A stretch of DNA of 64,000 nucleotides from Phlebopus portentosus (taxonomy: Eukaryota; Basidiomycota; Agaricomycetes; Boletales; Boletinellaceae). The stretch lies in the NCBI GenBank assembly GCA_037892935.1, contig JAYXKI010000003.1, positions 2,666,001 through 2,730,000 on the forward strand. Reading direction: 5' to 3'. A program made the translations under genes and the position numbers. The notes below the pieces were generated by a model, which worked only from the letters and a program-made list of their open reading frames with translations, was not told where the DNA came from and did not search any database. How positions within the stretch are numbered: the first letter of the stretch is position 1; each line of letters starts with the position of its first letter. This document shows positions 54,836-64,000 of this stretch, piece after piece.

Positions 54836-57262
54836 GTGACTAGACATGAGACGCCGTTCAAGGGTAGGCTAGTGTCTAGGAAAGTGGTCCACCCCAAAGG
54901 GAGGGTAGTCCCACTCAATTGGCATGGGGCCGAAGTTAGTACACCGCAATCATCAAGTAGGCTAGCTTCGGGAGCTCAAGTGCGCCCGCGAAGACCACGG
55001 TTTAAGAACCAAATGCAGGGCTCTGCTCCGACAGGGAAAACAAACGGCAAAGGTAACAGGTTCATTTCGAATTATGCCGCGATGGAGCAGGGGCTCTCGC
55101 AGGGGCAGAAGGGGCGCCAATGGCACACGCCTGTTGACTCGGTTATGCAACCGCCCAAAGTGGAAGGAAAAGTGCTAGAGAGAAGAGCTGGATCTGAGAT
55201 GGAGTTCAAGGGTATCCTAGGATCGCACAAGCCCGCTACCTCGACGGAAGCGGAGGACGCCTCTCGAAGAGGAAGGCAACCCAAGCCTCCTCACTGGATC
55301 CGCCGCCTAGAGCATCGACAAGTCGCATCACGGAGAGAACGCCTTCTCAAGTATAACAGCATAGCTCAAAAATATGCACAGGAGAAAGCACTCGATGAAA
55401 GGATGGCAGACTCTGCCGGCGATAAATCTCTCGAAGAAATTCTTCCAAAACAAATATGGGAGTTCAGGGATAGGTTCGACAAGGACGCTGCTAAACGGCT
55501 ACCCAAGTCGGGACAATGGGACATGAAGATCGAGCTCCTACCAGGAGCAGAGCTCCCAAAACCTGGACCAGTATATTCACTCGCTCCTGCTGAAAAGCGA
55601 GCGGTAGAAGAATGGATTCGCGAGGATCTGAAGAAGGGATAGATTCGTGTTGTAGGAAATCGAGTGCCAGCCAAAGAAAAAGCAAACACTTGTGCACCAG
55701 TATTTGTCATAGCCAAGAAGACAATAGGGAAGGATGGCAAGCCGGAGTATAGAATCATTATTGACTATAGAGGACTGAATGCGGTGGTCATTCCCGACCA
55801 TCAACCAATGCCTCTGTTACATATGCTCCCGGACGATCTTGCGCATGCCAAATGGTTCTCTACACTGGATTTGCAAAGTGGGTACAACAACATTCGAATA
55901 CACCCTGGGCATGAGAAGTATGCCGCCTTCAGGACTTACATGGGAGTATACCAGCCGATGGTAATGCAATTCGGATTAATGAATGCACCTGCGGTATTCC
56001 AACGTGCAATGAACGAGCTCTTTCAGGATATGATTGGGCAGGGCATACTCATTTATCTGGATGACATTATAGTCTATGCGGAAACAGAACAGGAACATTG
56101 GGACCTGCTAGCAGAGGTATTGCGCAGGTTAAGAGAAGCAGACTTCTTCTGCAAACCAGAGAAGTGCTACTTCGGAAAGAAGGAACTCGACTATCTAGGA
56201 TTTGTAGTTAACCAGTCGGGCATGCAGATGGACCCCTACAAGGTAAAAGCAGTTCAAGAATGGCCGGAGTTGTCAAGCAAGCGAGACATTCGAAAGTTTA
56301 TCGGTTTTGCAAACTTCTACCGGAAATTTATCGAAGGCTTCGCCAAGATTGCTAGGCCGCTTACGGAACTTATGTCTGGCAAGAAGACATTTACCTGGGG
56401 AGAACGACAACAGGAAAGCTTTAGGAAACTCAAAGAAGCTTTCACCACTGCGCCAATGCTAGTACGACTGGATCACGAGAAGCAATTTGTGCTGGAAACT
56501 GATGCATCGAACTTTGCGATGGGAGCCGTGCTCTCGCAGCTCGAGGATGATGAAAATTTGCACCCCATAGGATATTGGTCGAACACCTATCGAGATGCCG
56601 AGAATAACTATCCAGTAATGGACAAGGAATTACTAGCGATTGTCAAGGCCTTGAGCAACTGGAGGCACCACTTGGAAGGAGCTAAACATGAGATTTGAGT
56701 GGTCAGCGATCAAGCTAACCTTCGATATTTTATGGGAGCCAGGAAACTAAGTGGCCGCCAAGCAAGATGGGCGACATTTCTCAGCAGATTTCGATTTTGA
56801 ATCAAGTATCGACCTGGAACCAAGAATTCACGAGCGGACGCATTATCAAGAAGGCCAGACTACGAACAAGGCCAAGAAGACCAGCCGGAACAAGTCCTAC
56901 TTCCTCCGCAGTTGTTCAGAACATCGGACCTGCCCATGCACACGGTACGGGTATTTGAGCTTACAGGGGGTCCAGAACTAGGAGAGAAGATTCGAGATGC
57001 CTATGAACGATCCAAAGAGCCAGCAATCGGAATGTTCGAGGAAGGATATTGGTGGAAAGATGATAAATTGGTTATCCCACCAGATGAAGAAGTTAAGAAA
57101 GAAATTGTACGACAGTGCCATGACGCACCGGTGTCGGGACACCCGGGGTTACAAAAGACTATAGACAAACTGGAAAGAAGAGTTTGGTGGCCGAAGATGA
57201 GGGAATGGGTCGAAGAATATGTGCGCACATGTAACGTGTGCCAGAGGACGAAAGTGTGATGA
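54836..57262 (+). pseudogene. Gypsy reverse transcriptase, RNase H and integrase zinc-binding part, with stops
   Basis: One continuous frame is interrupted by stops only. The 5' part (to about 55450) is basic and unassigned. Reverse transcriptase follows: PVFVIAKKTIGKDGKPEYRI, IDYRGLN, WFSTLDLQSGYNNI, FGLMNAPAVFQRAMN and the catalytic IYLDDIIVYA. RNase H has LETDASNFAMGAVLSQ and PVMDKELLAIVKAL. The integrase HHCC part follows (HDAPVSGHPGLQKTI; CNVCQRTKV). The stops are TAG 55640-55642, TGA 56696-56698, TGA 56798-56800 and TGA TGA 57257-57262. Reading frame and motifs are otherwise intact, so decay is by point change and recent. Confidence 0.9.
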
Positions 57263-58702
57263 GGAAAGACGCAACCACTGCTGCAACCATTGCAGATAGC
57301 GATAAGGCCCTACAACGAGATTACTATGGACTATGTCACCGGACTTCCAATGACGAGCAAAGGAAACAATGCGATACTAGTAGTGGTAGACAGGTTCTCT
57401 AAAATGGGAACTTTTATACCTACTACAGTAAATGCAAACTCGAAGACCACTGCGGACTTGATGATCAGTTATGTCTACAGCAAGGTCGGAACTCCGAAGA
57501 CAGTAATCAGCGACAGGGGACCTCAATTCGCTAGCCGGTTTACAGAACAGGTGAACCAGGCCCTCGGGATTGAAACGAAGCTTAGTACGGCATACCATCC
57601 ACAAACAGATGGTCAAACAGAGCAAGTAAATCAAGAAATGGAACAGCTGTTACGTTGCTATTCCAGCTTGCAGCAGGACGATTGGGACGAACATCTACCT
57701 ATGGCAGAATTCACCTATAATAGTCGCTCTCACTCTAGTACAGGCAAGACACTGTTTGAATTGGTGTATGGATTTCAACCGGAATTAGGATTCAAGCTTC
57801 CGATCCGAGGAACACAGGACTATGTGGCTATGCAAAAGAAGAATCAAGAAGAAGCAACGAAGGCACTAGAGAAGGCACGAGACGCGATGAAGAGATTTGC
57901 AGATAGACACCGAGGCCCGATGCCATCATTCGAAGTTGGCGATAAAGTTATGTTAGATGGTCGGAATCTAACCTTGCTGGTTCCCACGAGGAAGTTAGGG
58001 GATAGAAACCTGGGACCTTATCAAATTATCGCGAAGCATGGGCTAGTTAACTACGAGTTGGATCTTCCGAAGGAGTTGAGGATCCACCCGGTGTTCTATG
58101 TAGGACTATTGATTCCCTATCAAGAAAGGAAAGACCCGGCACAGAGAACAAGACCACCACCAGAAGTTATCGCTGGAGAAACTGAATACGAGGTTGAAGC
58201 GATCCGGGACATGAGGAAAAGGCATGGAAAATGGGAGTATCAGGTTAAATGGCTCGGCTACCCGGAGGAAGAGAATACCTGGGAACCTGTGGAAGGGCTG
58301 CGCAATGCCCCAGAGAAATTGCGGGAGTATCACGAGAGGAATCGTTGGCCGGACACGATAGATCTTCCCTCTAGAAAGAAGATCGCGGATATTATAGACT
58401 CTACGCAGAGAGTAATCGACATCAAGAAGGAAGATGACGAGTTCCTGAGGACGGCACTAGGAGAGTCCGTAGCTCAGAGGGTAATCAAGAGAAGAAGATA
58501 CCAGAACAAGACAGGTATCAAGCAGCGAGATTTCGATTATCCGGAGTGGCACAAGCGTCATTGGAGAGCCGCAAAAAGGCCATTCACTCGAAACAAAGCG
58601 CTGCCGGTTCGCAGATGGGATCTGCCGGACAAGAAAGGGGATCCTTCGTACAAGGATTGGTTTTGGGCTGACTCCTCAGATAGTGAGTGCAGCGAGGCTT
58701 AG
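57263..58702 (+). CDS. Gypsy integrase core and C-terminal chromodomain
   Basis: The frame continues from the upstream pol after the double stop and is open to 58702. The integrase catalytic triad is visible as MDYVTGLP (D), VISDRGPQFAS (D) and GQTEQVNQEMEQLL (E). A GPY/F-like segment (LGPYQIIAKHGLVNYELDLP) follows, then a chromodomain (EYEVEAIRDMRKRHGKWEYQ; VKWLGYPEEENTWEP). This marks a chromovirus, whose chromodomain can steer insertion to heterochromatin. A basic tail of about 100 residues follows, ending DSSDSECSEA. The piece was part of one polyprotein and has no start codon of its own. Confidence 0.9.
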   Translation, partial: GKTQPLLQPLQIAIRPYNEITMDYVTGLPMTSKGNNAILVVVDRFSKMGTFIPTTVNANSKTTADLMISYVYSKVGTPKTVISDRGPQFASRFTEQVNQALGIETKLSTAYHPQTDGQTEQVNQEMEQLLRCYSSLQQDDWDEHLPMAEFTYNSRSHSSTGKTLFELVYGFQPELGFKLPIRGTQDYVAMQKKNQEEATKALEKARDAMKRFADRHRGPMPSFEVGDKVMLDGRNLTLLVPTRKLGDRNLGPYQIIAKHGLVNYELDLPKELRIHPVFYVGLLIPYQERKDPAQRTRPPPEVIAGETEYEVEAIRDMRKRHGKWEYQVKWLGYPEEENTWEPVEGLRNAPEKLREYHERNRWPDTIDLPSRKKIADIIDSTQRVIDIKKEDDEFLRTALGESVAQRVIKRRRYQNKTGIKQRDFDYPEWHKRHWRAAKRPFTRNKALPVRRWDLPDKKGDPSYKDWFWADSSDSECSEA

Positions 58703-60953
58703 GAAGGCCTAAGCATATTTGACCTGAACAAGTCATTAAACTATTCCAAGCGTACTGGGACGTACCTTGTAAGTTGGGACCGATGTAGTGCGCTGCACTA
58801 ACCTGTACCGGTCCAGCGGCACAGGCCTGTAAGGGCTGTACCCCCCTATGCCATACCCAGGACACCCCGTGTACTATTGTCAGCAAACCAGCCTTCGCCG
58901 CCGTTACCCATAATACAGCCTGCTCAGCGGCCGCCGGACCTTCGGCGGCCTAGGAACAGCACCCACGCCGCCGCCGCCACTGACCATACGAACCGGCGGC
59001 GACGCCTCCACTCCTATCTTATGATCACCTTATCCCCCCTTCGACCAAATCCTAGTTCCCCTTCTCCAGCCTCTCTCAAGGACGGTTCCGCCGAATCCGG
59101 TGACTCCGGGCTTCGGAAATGCTCGCACGGCGGCCGGACACGCTGCGGCGGATGTATATCGCGCCATCGCGGAGGTGTATGCCCACTGCTGCGCCGGCTG
59201 GGTGAACAATAGCCGATCTCAGGTCCATTTCGTTGATTGTTTCATATTCTTATCATCCCACATTGTACGCCGAGCATGGTAGCGCGCCCAGCGGCCATCC
59301 GTATATTCCCCCTTTTAGTTTTATTCGACCCCTTGGCGTTTCAGGTCCATATAGAGCGCGCCCTGACCGATCCGAACGGCCCCGACGTACGACACGACGT
59401 ACCAGCACTCCGCCGTTCCGATTGGGGTGCCCCTAGGTCTTGGTGGCTTGGCGGCGCATCTCGGCGGTGGCCCCCGCTGTCGCAGCGCGCCTATCACACC
59501 TTGCCGCCCACCGCTTTAAGTGATATTTCTTATCAAGGACTCATAGTATATATAGAGAGCATGTATCTATCCTAAAAAGCAGCAGATATACACTCTAGAA
59601 CGCAGCTGCCAGAGACCAACCACAAGTAAAGAAGCCTCCTTCAAGAAACCAGTATATACAGAGAACCAGACAGCCGGATCGGGCGAACTCCCGGTCACGT
59701 GCCCTCACCGATCCTGTCCTGACGGCGTGGCCCCGATCTCACAGGATAGAAGCCGCTGAACTCATTCGCCGGCCTGGTCATCTCCCTTCTGCGCAGCTGT
59801 CACTCGTCTAGTAATCGCTCGAGGGACCTCCCACTTATATCTGCATCGCCGTCTCTCTCTCTCTAGCCTCCGCCGCCGCTCGGTCCTGAGGGTTTGGGAT
59901 TCCTCCTCCACGTCCCGACGCAGCCGTCACTCCTCTAGTAATCAATCCCGCAGTCTTCGATTTCTCCCTGCGCCTGAGGCCACTTTTGTGTTTCGTCGCC
60001 GCCGCTCGGTTCAGATCGTTTGTGATTCTTCCTCAACGCCTCGACGCAGCCGTCACTCTTCTAGGCATCTGTTATACTTCCTCGACGTCTCGACGCAGCT
60101 GTCACTCTTCTTGTGTTCGCCGCTACCGTCGGCGCCGGCGCCCCTTTCCGACTGAATCCAGTCTCCCACTTCTCGCCACCTCCGCCGCCTCCACGTCGTT
60201 TCACCGCCGACACTACTCCCCTTTCAAGTGGTGTCGACGCTCTCTCTCCCGCATCTTCTCTGTGTCGTTCCGACGTCATCTCCCCGACTACCAGGTGGAA
60301 TTGCACTGGTGCGAACCTCCGCCGGCGCCGCACCCAGTCCGCCGCTGCGACCCCTTCGCCGGTTCACTTGGACTCGGCGACCCCTATACAGCCGTCGAGG
60401 CCTGGATCGCCGCGGCGAGTTATTCGAAGGCGCGGCGAATCTGCCTAACGGCCAGATCCTTGTGCATCTGAGCTGAGTGTCGCTTCTGAAAGCCTGTAGG
60501 TAGTCTGTAGATCTGGTAGGACCTCCCCTTTTTCCTCTCGACACCTTTGACGTCGCCTCCCTGTGGTCGAACGCTGCCGCCGCCACCTTTGTCCCTATCT
60601 AGGAGAGTCTGATAGTCTACACCGACACTAATCGAGGTCATATTTGACCTGAACAAGTCGTTAAACTATTCCTAGCATGTTGGGAAGCATCTAGTATGTT
60701 GGAAGCCGACACTCAACGAGGCTTTGAATTATCGAACAACTGTCACGAGACTGCCGTCTGTCTCTGAGAACATAACGAGACAAAGACTTTGGATGTACGG
60801 TGCTACAGTTATTCCTGACAAGAGGAATGGGCTACGGGTACACAGGAAGGAGCAGGTCTAGGAAGCAAAGATGCGAAACAGCAAGATTATAGCTACCACA
60901 ATTAAGGGATCCACACTCTCCTTGCAGTCCAAAGTGGATCTTAAGGGGAGGAA
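58703..60953 (+). other. 2.2-kb non-coding block between integrase and 3' LTR
   Basis: This is GC-rich with no supported ORF. A 34-nt segment (58714-58747, catatttgacctgaacaagt...) recurs at 60639-60672 with one mismatch seen and with weaker similarity beyond. The 1.9 kb between the two could therefore be an insertion or a large direct-repeat duplication inside the element. A polypurine tract ends the block. Confidence 0.5.
60943..60953 (+). other. Polypurine tract of the gypsy element
   Basis: The tract aaggggaggaa lies immediately 5' of the 3' LTR, the expected place for plus-strand priming. Confidence 0.8.
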
Positions 60954-62549
60954 TGTTACAAAAATTGTGGATATACAATGCGGTGTGGTATCAGACACTT
61001 TACACACCAAATTATGCAGCCTGATCAAGAGCATGTCGAAAGGCTTCAAGGACAGAATAGTGGTGGCGATTCTCGCCTACTAATGCAGCAAGGACCTGTG
61101 GAGGTAGCTGCTCAAGAGGAACCCGATCGACAATATTACGAAGATGAATGCGACGAGAGGGAGGACCCATACGATTTGCAAGAAGGACTAGCTGGAATGC
61201 ATATTGGGCACACTCCTCCACCCGAGCGGAGCTACGTGCAGATGGAGGAACAGAACATCGCAAGATACGTAGAACTCCTGCAGAAGAGACGATATCGACA
61301 TAGTGCAACCAGACGCTTTGTTCACGAAAGCTTGGTTTGTACAAATTGCTATTTGGCATACCAAAGAAGTTAGGTTCTTTCGGAGTGGCTCCTCAAGAAC
61401 TTCGTGGAGCGCCTAGTAACTAGGGAGGGAGCCAATGTCAAGATTCGGCATAAGCCCGGACCCTCGGAATGAACGTTGGACCAACCATTGCCGAACCGCG
61501 GAATGAGCGCATATGACCATGAGGTATTCATATGGCTTGGCGATAGAGATATCTATGCACTGAAGGTCTGTGTGAGAGCTTGGATCAATCAGCATCGTCA
61601 CCAAACTCTCTGTCGAGACACTGCAGTGGAAGTTGATTGGCCGATATATCAGACGGCACTATCGGACGTCGAAAGTCTTATTGAAGAAGCAATGGATCGA
61701 ATGCTGGAAGCATGGGAACGATCGGAAGAAGGGGTTATCACAGTCGACGAATGGCGCGAGACGAATCACCTAGGAAGAAGATACAGGTTAATGTCGGGTA
61801 CTGGACTACAATTCTCCGACATCGATATCGCGGCAAGGCACAGAAGAGTATCTGCCAAATATACACAGCCGCCGAGGTTAATCTCCGATGATTGGCAGGG
61901 ATTGCCGATCTCAAATCCCGAGATAACAGTCAGCCCCATGATGGAAGACTAACGGCAGAAGCTCGGCCGGAGTAACGGAGCACCGGCAAAGCGAGATCGC
62001 AGCACATGGAAGAAGTCTCTCGTGGGAGGATTGGCGTTAAGGATTAACATGTGATAGGAATGGAGATCGATAGAAGCCTGGGGAAGGCTTCTTCGGAACG
62101 GAGACAGATTAGGGCCTGCCTAATAGGGAAGGAAGTAGTCAGTGGTGCTACCAGGAGTTTTGGTAGCGCCACCAGAATTGTCAGTGGTACCACCGACTTG
62201 AGACAGTGGTGGTGAAACCAGCTGAAACATGTTGTCCTAACCAATGGCGAGGCATGGTCGGTAGTAATTGGTAGTCGGTAGTATTCAGTAGAAACTTTAT
62301 TTAAGGCGCCAGCTGAGCGGGGCGTTGTCCCTCAGCGAAATTATTTTGTACTTTCAATCATAACTGTACCCCTTTGATTGAACCTCTGCTCTACTGCTGG
62401 GTCAAGCTTGAGCCTATAGCTCGCTTCTTAGTAGTACATCCAACCTTCGCTACTCTACTCTCCAATTATACATTGTCAGAAGGAGGAAGCAGGGACTTGT
62501 TCCGGTACGCTCGGACTGACCACCTCGTCCGAAAACGCTGGTCCTAACA
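60954..62549 (+). repeat. 3' LTR of the Ty3/gypsy chromovirus
   Basis: This is a 1596-nt repeat equal in length to the 5' LTR. In the first 210 bases or so I count 11 differences from the 5' LTR, all transitions. The last half of the LTR is closer to identical. It is followed by caaag, the second target-site copy (62550-62554). Confidence 0.93.
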
Positions 62550-63318
62550 CAAAGATCCTTCAATAAGTCAGCGAGTTCTTGACCGATTTGTCTGAAACTT
62601 TGCGACAGAGGACGAGGAAATAGGCCAAATAGACGTGCCAAATTTCGTGAGAAACGGATCAGCGGTTCACCCGAGATAGGCAATGCAACTTTGAAAATAG
62701 CCAAAAGTGATAGGGCTATAGCGGTGTCAAATCGCAACGGATCAAACTGAAACTCGACAGGACAGTAGGCCTATATAGGCCGAGTAAACGTGCCAAAGGG
62801 CGTCAAAAACGGCTGGACGGTTGTGGAGCAATCAAGTGGCGGAGATTTGGGGAGATTTGGCACTAATAAAGGCCAAAGAAGAAGGCAGAGGGCTCTGGGA
62901 CTGTGGAAACTGCACAGAAGGGTGCAGAAGATGATGGGAACACTAGGAACACACCAAAAGGCCAGTCCAGAACACCAAAAACTTCTCTGACAATAGCAAC
63001 AGCTCTCCAAACCCAAAAACTCAAAAATGCAATAGTGCAGACAGCTAGAGCTCAAGGCTCATAACCTGTTTGATCACACAAATCCAGCAAGGGACCACTG
63101 AGTCCAGTGGTGAGTACACTTGATGTATATTAGCAGTCTAATTACATACCTGAGTCCAGTGGTGAGTACACTTGATGTAGAGTACTCACCAATGGACTGT
63201 GCCGCTTTTACAAGAGATTACATAAGCATCACATGATCAAGAAAGCGGACATAAGGAAGAATATAAACAGAATAATAAACTACAAAATACTAAGAGTGTC
63301 AGAATCACACTTCTAACA
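62550..63318 (-). mobile_element. Ty1/copia, inverted copy, outer part (LTR end)
   Basis: This continues the inverted copia copy interrupted at 46258. It is the reverse complement of about 42235-43005, including the duplicated motif cactggactcag and the terminus tctaaca at 63312-63318. The left terminus at 42235 and this right terminus are both 5' LTR ends, so the whole is an inverted pair. No common target duplication is seen at the two outer edges. Confidence 0.82.
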
Positions 63319-64000
63319 AAATGTTAATTGACTACTAGGTGACAGGCTGCACTGAGCAAGACTTATAAGAGAATAGCTGGCTACTCACTTCCTAACCTGC
63401 TCCATATGTTGCCCGTGTTACTTGACATGCTTCTTATGAGATGCCCTACCTCTCAGATAATTTTTTCATTTTGAAGTGATAGACAATAAGAGCACTTCTG
63501 CCAACTCTTCTAGTTCTTGAGAAATTAGCTGCTCACTAGGTAGACCTAGAGCTCTTAAGCTCACCTGCAAACCTAGTCTCAATGCACTCTCAGATTAGCA
63601 AGCAGGCTTTATAACTGATGCTTGCAGTGGTATGCTGCTCCTATTTCACTGGCTAGCACCAGCTGTCTTAGACTTAATAGAAGTACCTGCTGTCATCTCT
63701 ACCTGTAAAATAGTGCTCAGTGCTGGCCTGACTACAGAGGACTGGTGAGATTTAGGGCTGTGAATAGCTGGTGGAGTGCTATGGTATGTCCAGTACTACC
63801 TAGTGGAGATTTAGCAGTAACCCCCAACTCTTCAAGCTAGCTCATAGAGGGCCAAGGTGTAGCAGCACCACCCTAGCTAAGTAGCACAGGTTCAGGTTCA
63901 GCAGTACATAGTATGCCTTCCAACTAGCTTGTATAGGGCCAAGGTGTGCCAGTGCTGCCTCAGCTAAGTGGCATAAGTTCAGCAGTATGCAGCACACCTC
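63319..64000. other. Right-end segment with a diverged tandem duplication
   Basis: No gene is recognised. From about 63830 two units of about 90 nt repeat (ctagctcatagagggccaag... and ctagcttgtatagggccaag...), sharing gctaagtrgca and ttcagcagta. The array probably continues past the window. Confidence 0.5.

Larger units (their letters stand above)
46259..62549 (+). mobile_element. 16.3-kb Ty3/gypsy chromovirus, complete with both LTRs but defective
   Basis: The full element has two 1.6-kb LTRs and CAAAG target duplications. Between them lie an extra 5' ORF region (48.07-50.22 kb), gag, protease, a 2.1-kb non-coding block, RT-RNaseH-integrase-chromodomain, and a 2.2-kb non-coding block before the polypurine tract. 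Usual fungal gypsy elements are about 5-8 kb, so this one is very long. Several stop codons make it non-autonomous now. It inserted into the right arm of the inverted copia structure, so it is younger than that rearrangement. A primer-binding site after 47854 was not recognised. Confidence 0.9.

Noticed and set aside
52733..54843. A 2.1-kb intron joining protease to RT (gtaagc donor at 52733)
   Set aside because: The donor is in phase 0, but none of the acceptors near 54.8 kb that I checked gives the RT frame, and retrotransposon introns of this size are not expected.

Overview
The window looks like nuclear DNA of a basidiomycete fungus, probably an Agaricomycete. Genes are split by many short introns (about 45-65 nt, GT..AG), and the proteins are of fungal type. 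It has two halves with a sharp boundary near 35.5 kb.

Positions 1-35.5 kb are gene-dense and mostly housekeeping. In order: actin (minus, runs off the left edge); proteasome subunit RPN10 (plus); complex I subunit NDUFB7 (plus); copper chaperone SCO1 (minus); 18S rRNA methyltransferase EMG1 (plus); a damaged MFS transporter (minus); the 3' remnant of a sulfurtransferase gene; a second, decayed MFS copy; a SEC14-type lipid transfer protein (plus); an intron-rich RNA-dependent RNA polymerase of the RNAi type (minus); an unassigned reading frame; the divergent ribosome-biogenesis pair TSR2/GRC3; allantoinase DAL1 (plus); mitochondrial malate dehydrogenase (minus); an F-box protein (plus); uracil phosphoribosyltransferase FUR1 (plus); protein O-mannosyltransferase PMT2 (minus); chaperonin subunit CCT2 (plus); and proteasome beta subunit PRE1 (plus).

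Positions 35.5-64 kb form a transposon island with no recognisable host gene. It starts with a foldback repeat (35.64-36.5 kb) and a third copy of one half (36.6-37.1 kb). Then come AT-rich sequence with a tandem duplication, a decayed Tc1/mariner-type DDE transposase (39.2-40.25 kb) and an unidentified minus-strand coding relic (40.3-42.05 kb). Next are two truncated Ty1/copia copies fused tail to tail (42.2-63.3 kb). A 16.3-kb Ty3/gypsy chromovirus sits inside the right-hand copia arm, with 1.6-kb LTRs and a CAAAG target duplication. This element has an extra broken ORF upstream of gag, a gag/protease -1 frameshift site, and a pol with several stop codons. Its two LTRs differ by transitions only in the part compared, mostly at CpG, as expected from decay of methylated cytosine.

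Two themes run through the window. First, RPN10, SEC14, the F-box gene, FUR1 and the MFS gene each read as if one base were missing, so base-level quality should be checked before any is called a pseudogene. Second, an RNAi polymerase gene lies in the same window as large inverted-repeat transposon structures whose transcripts would be double-stranded.
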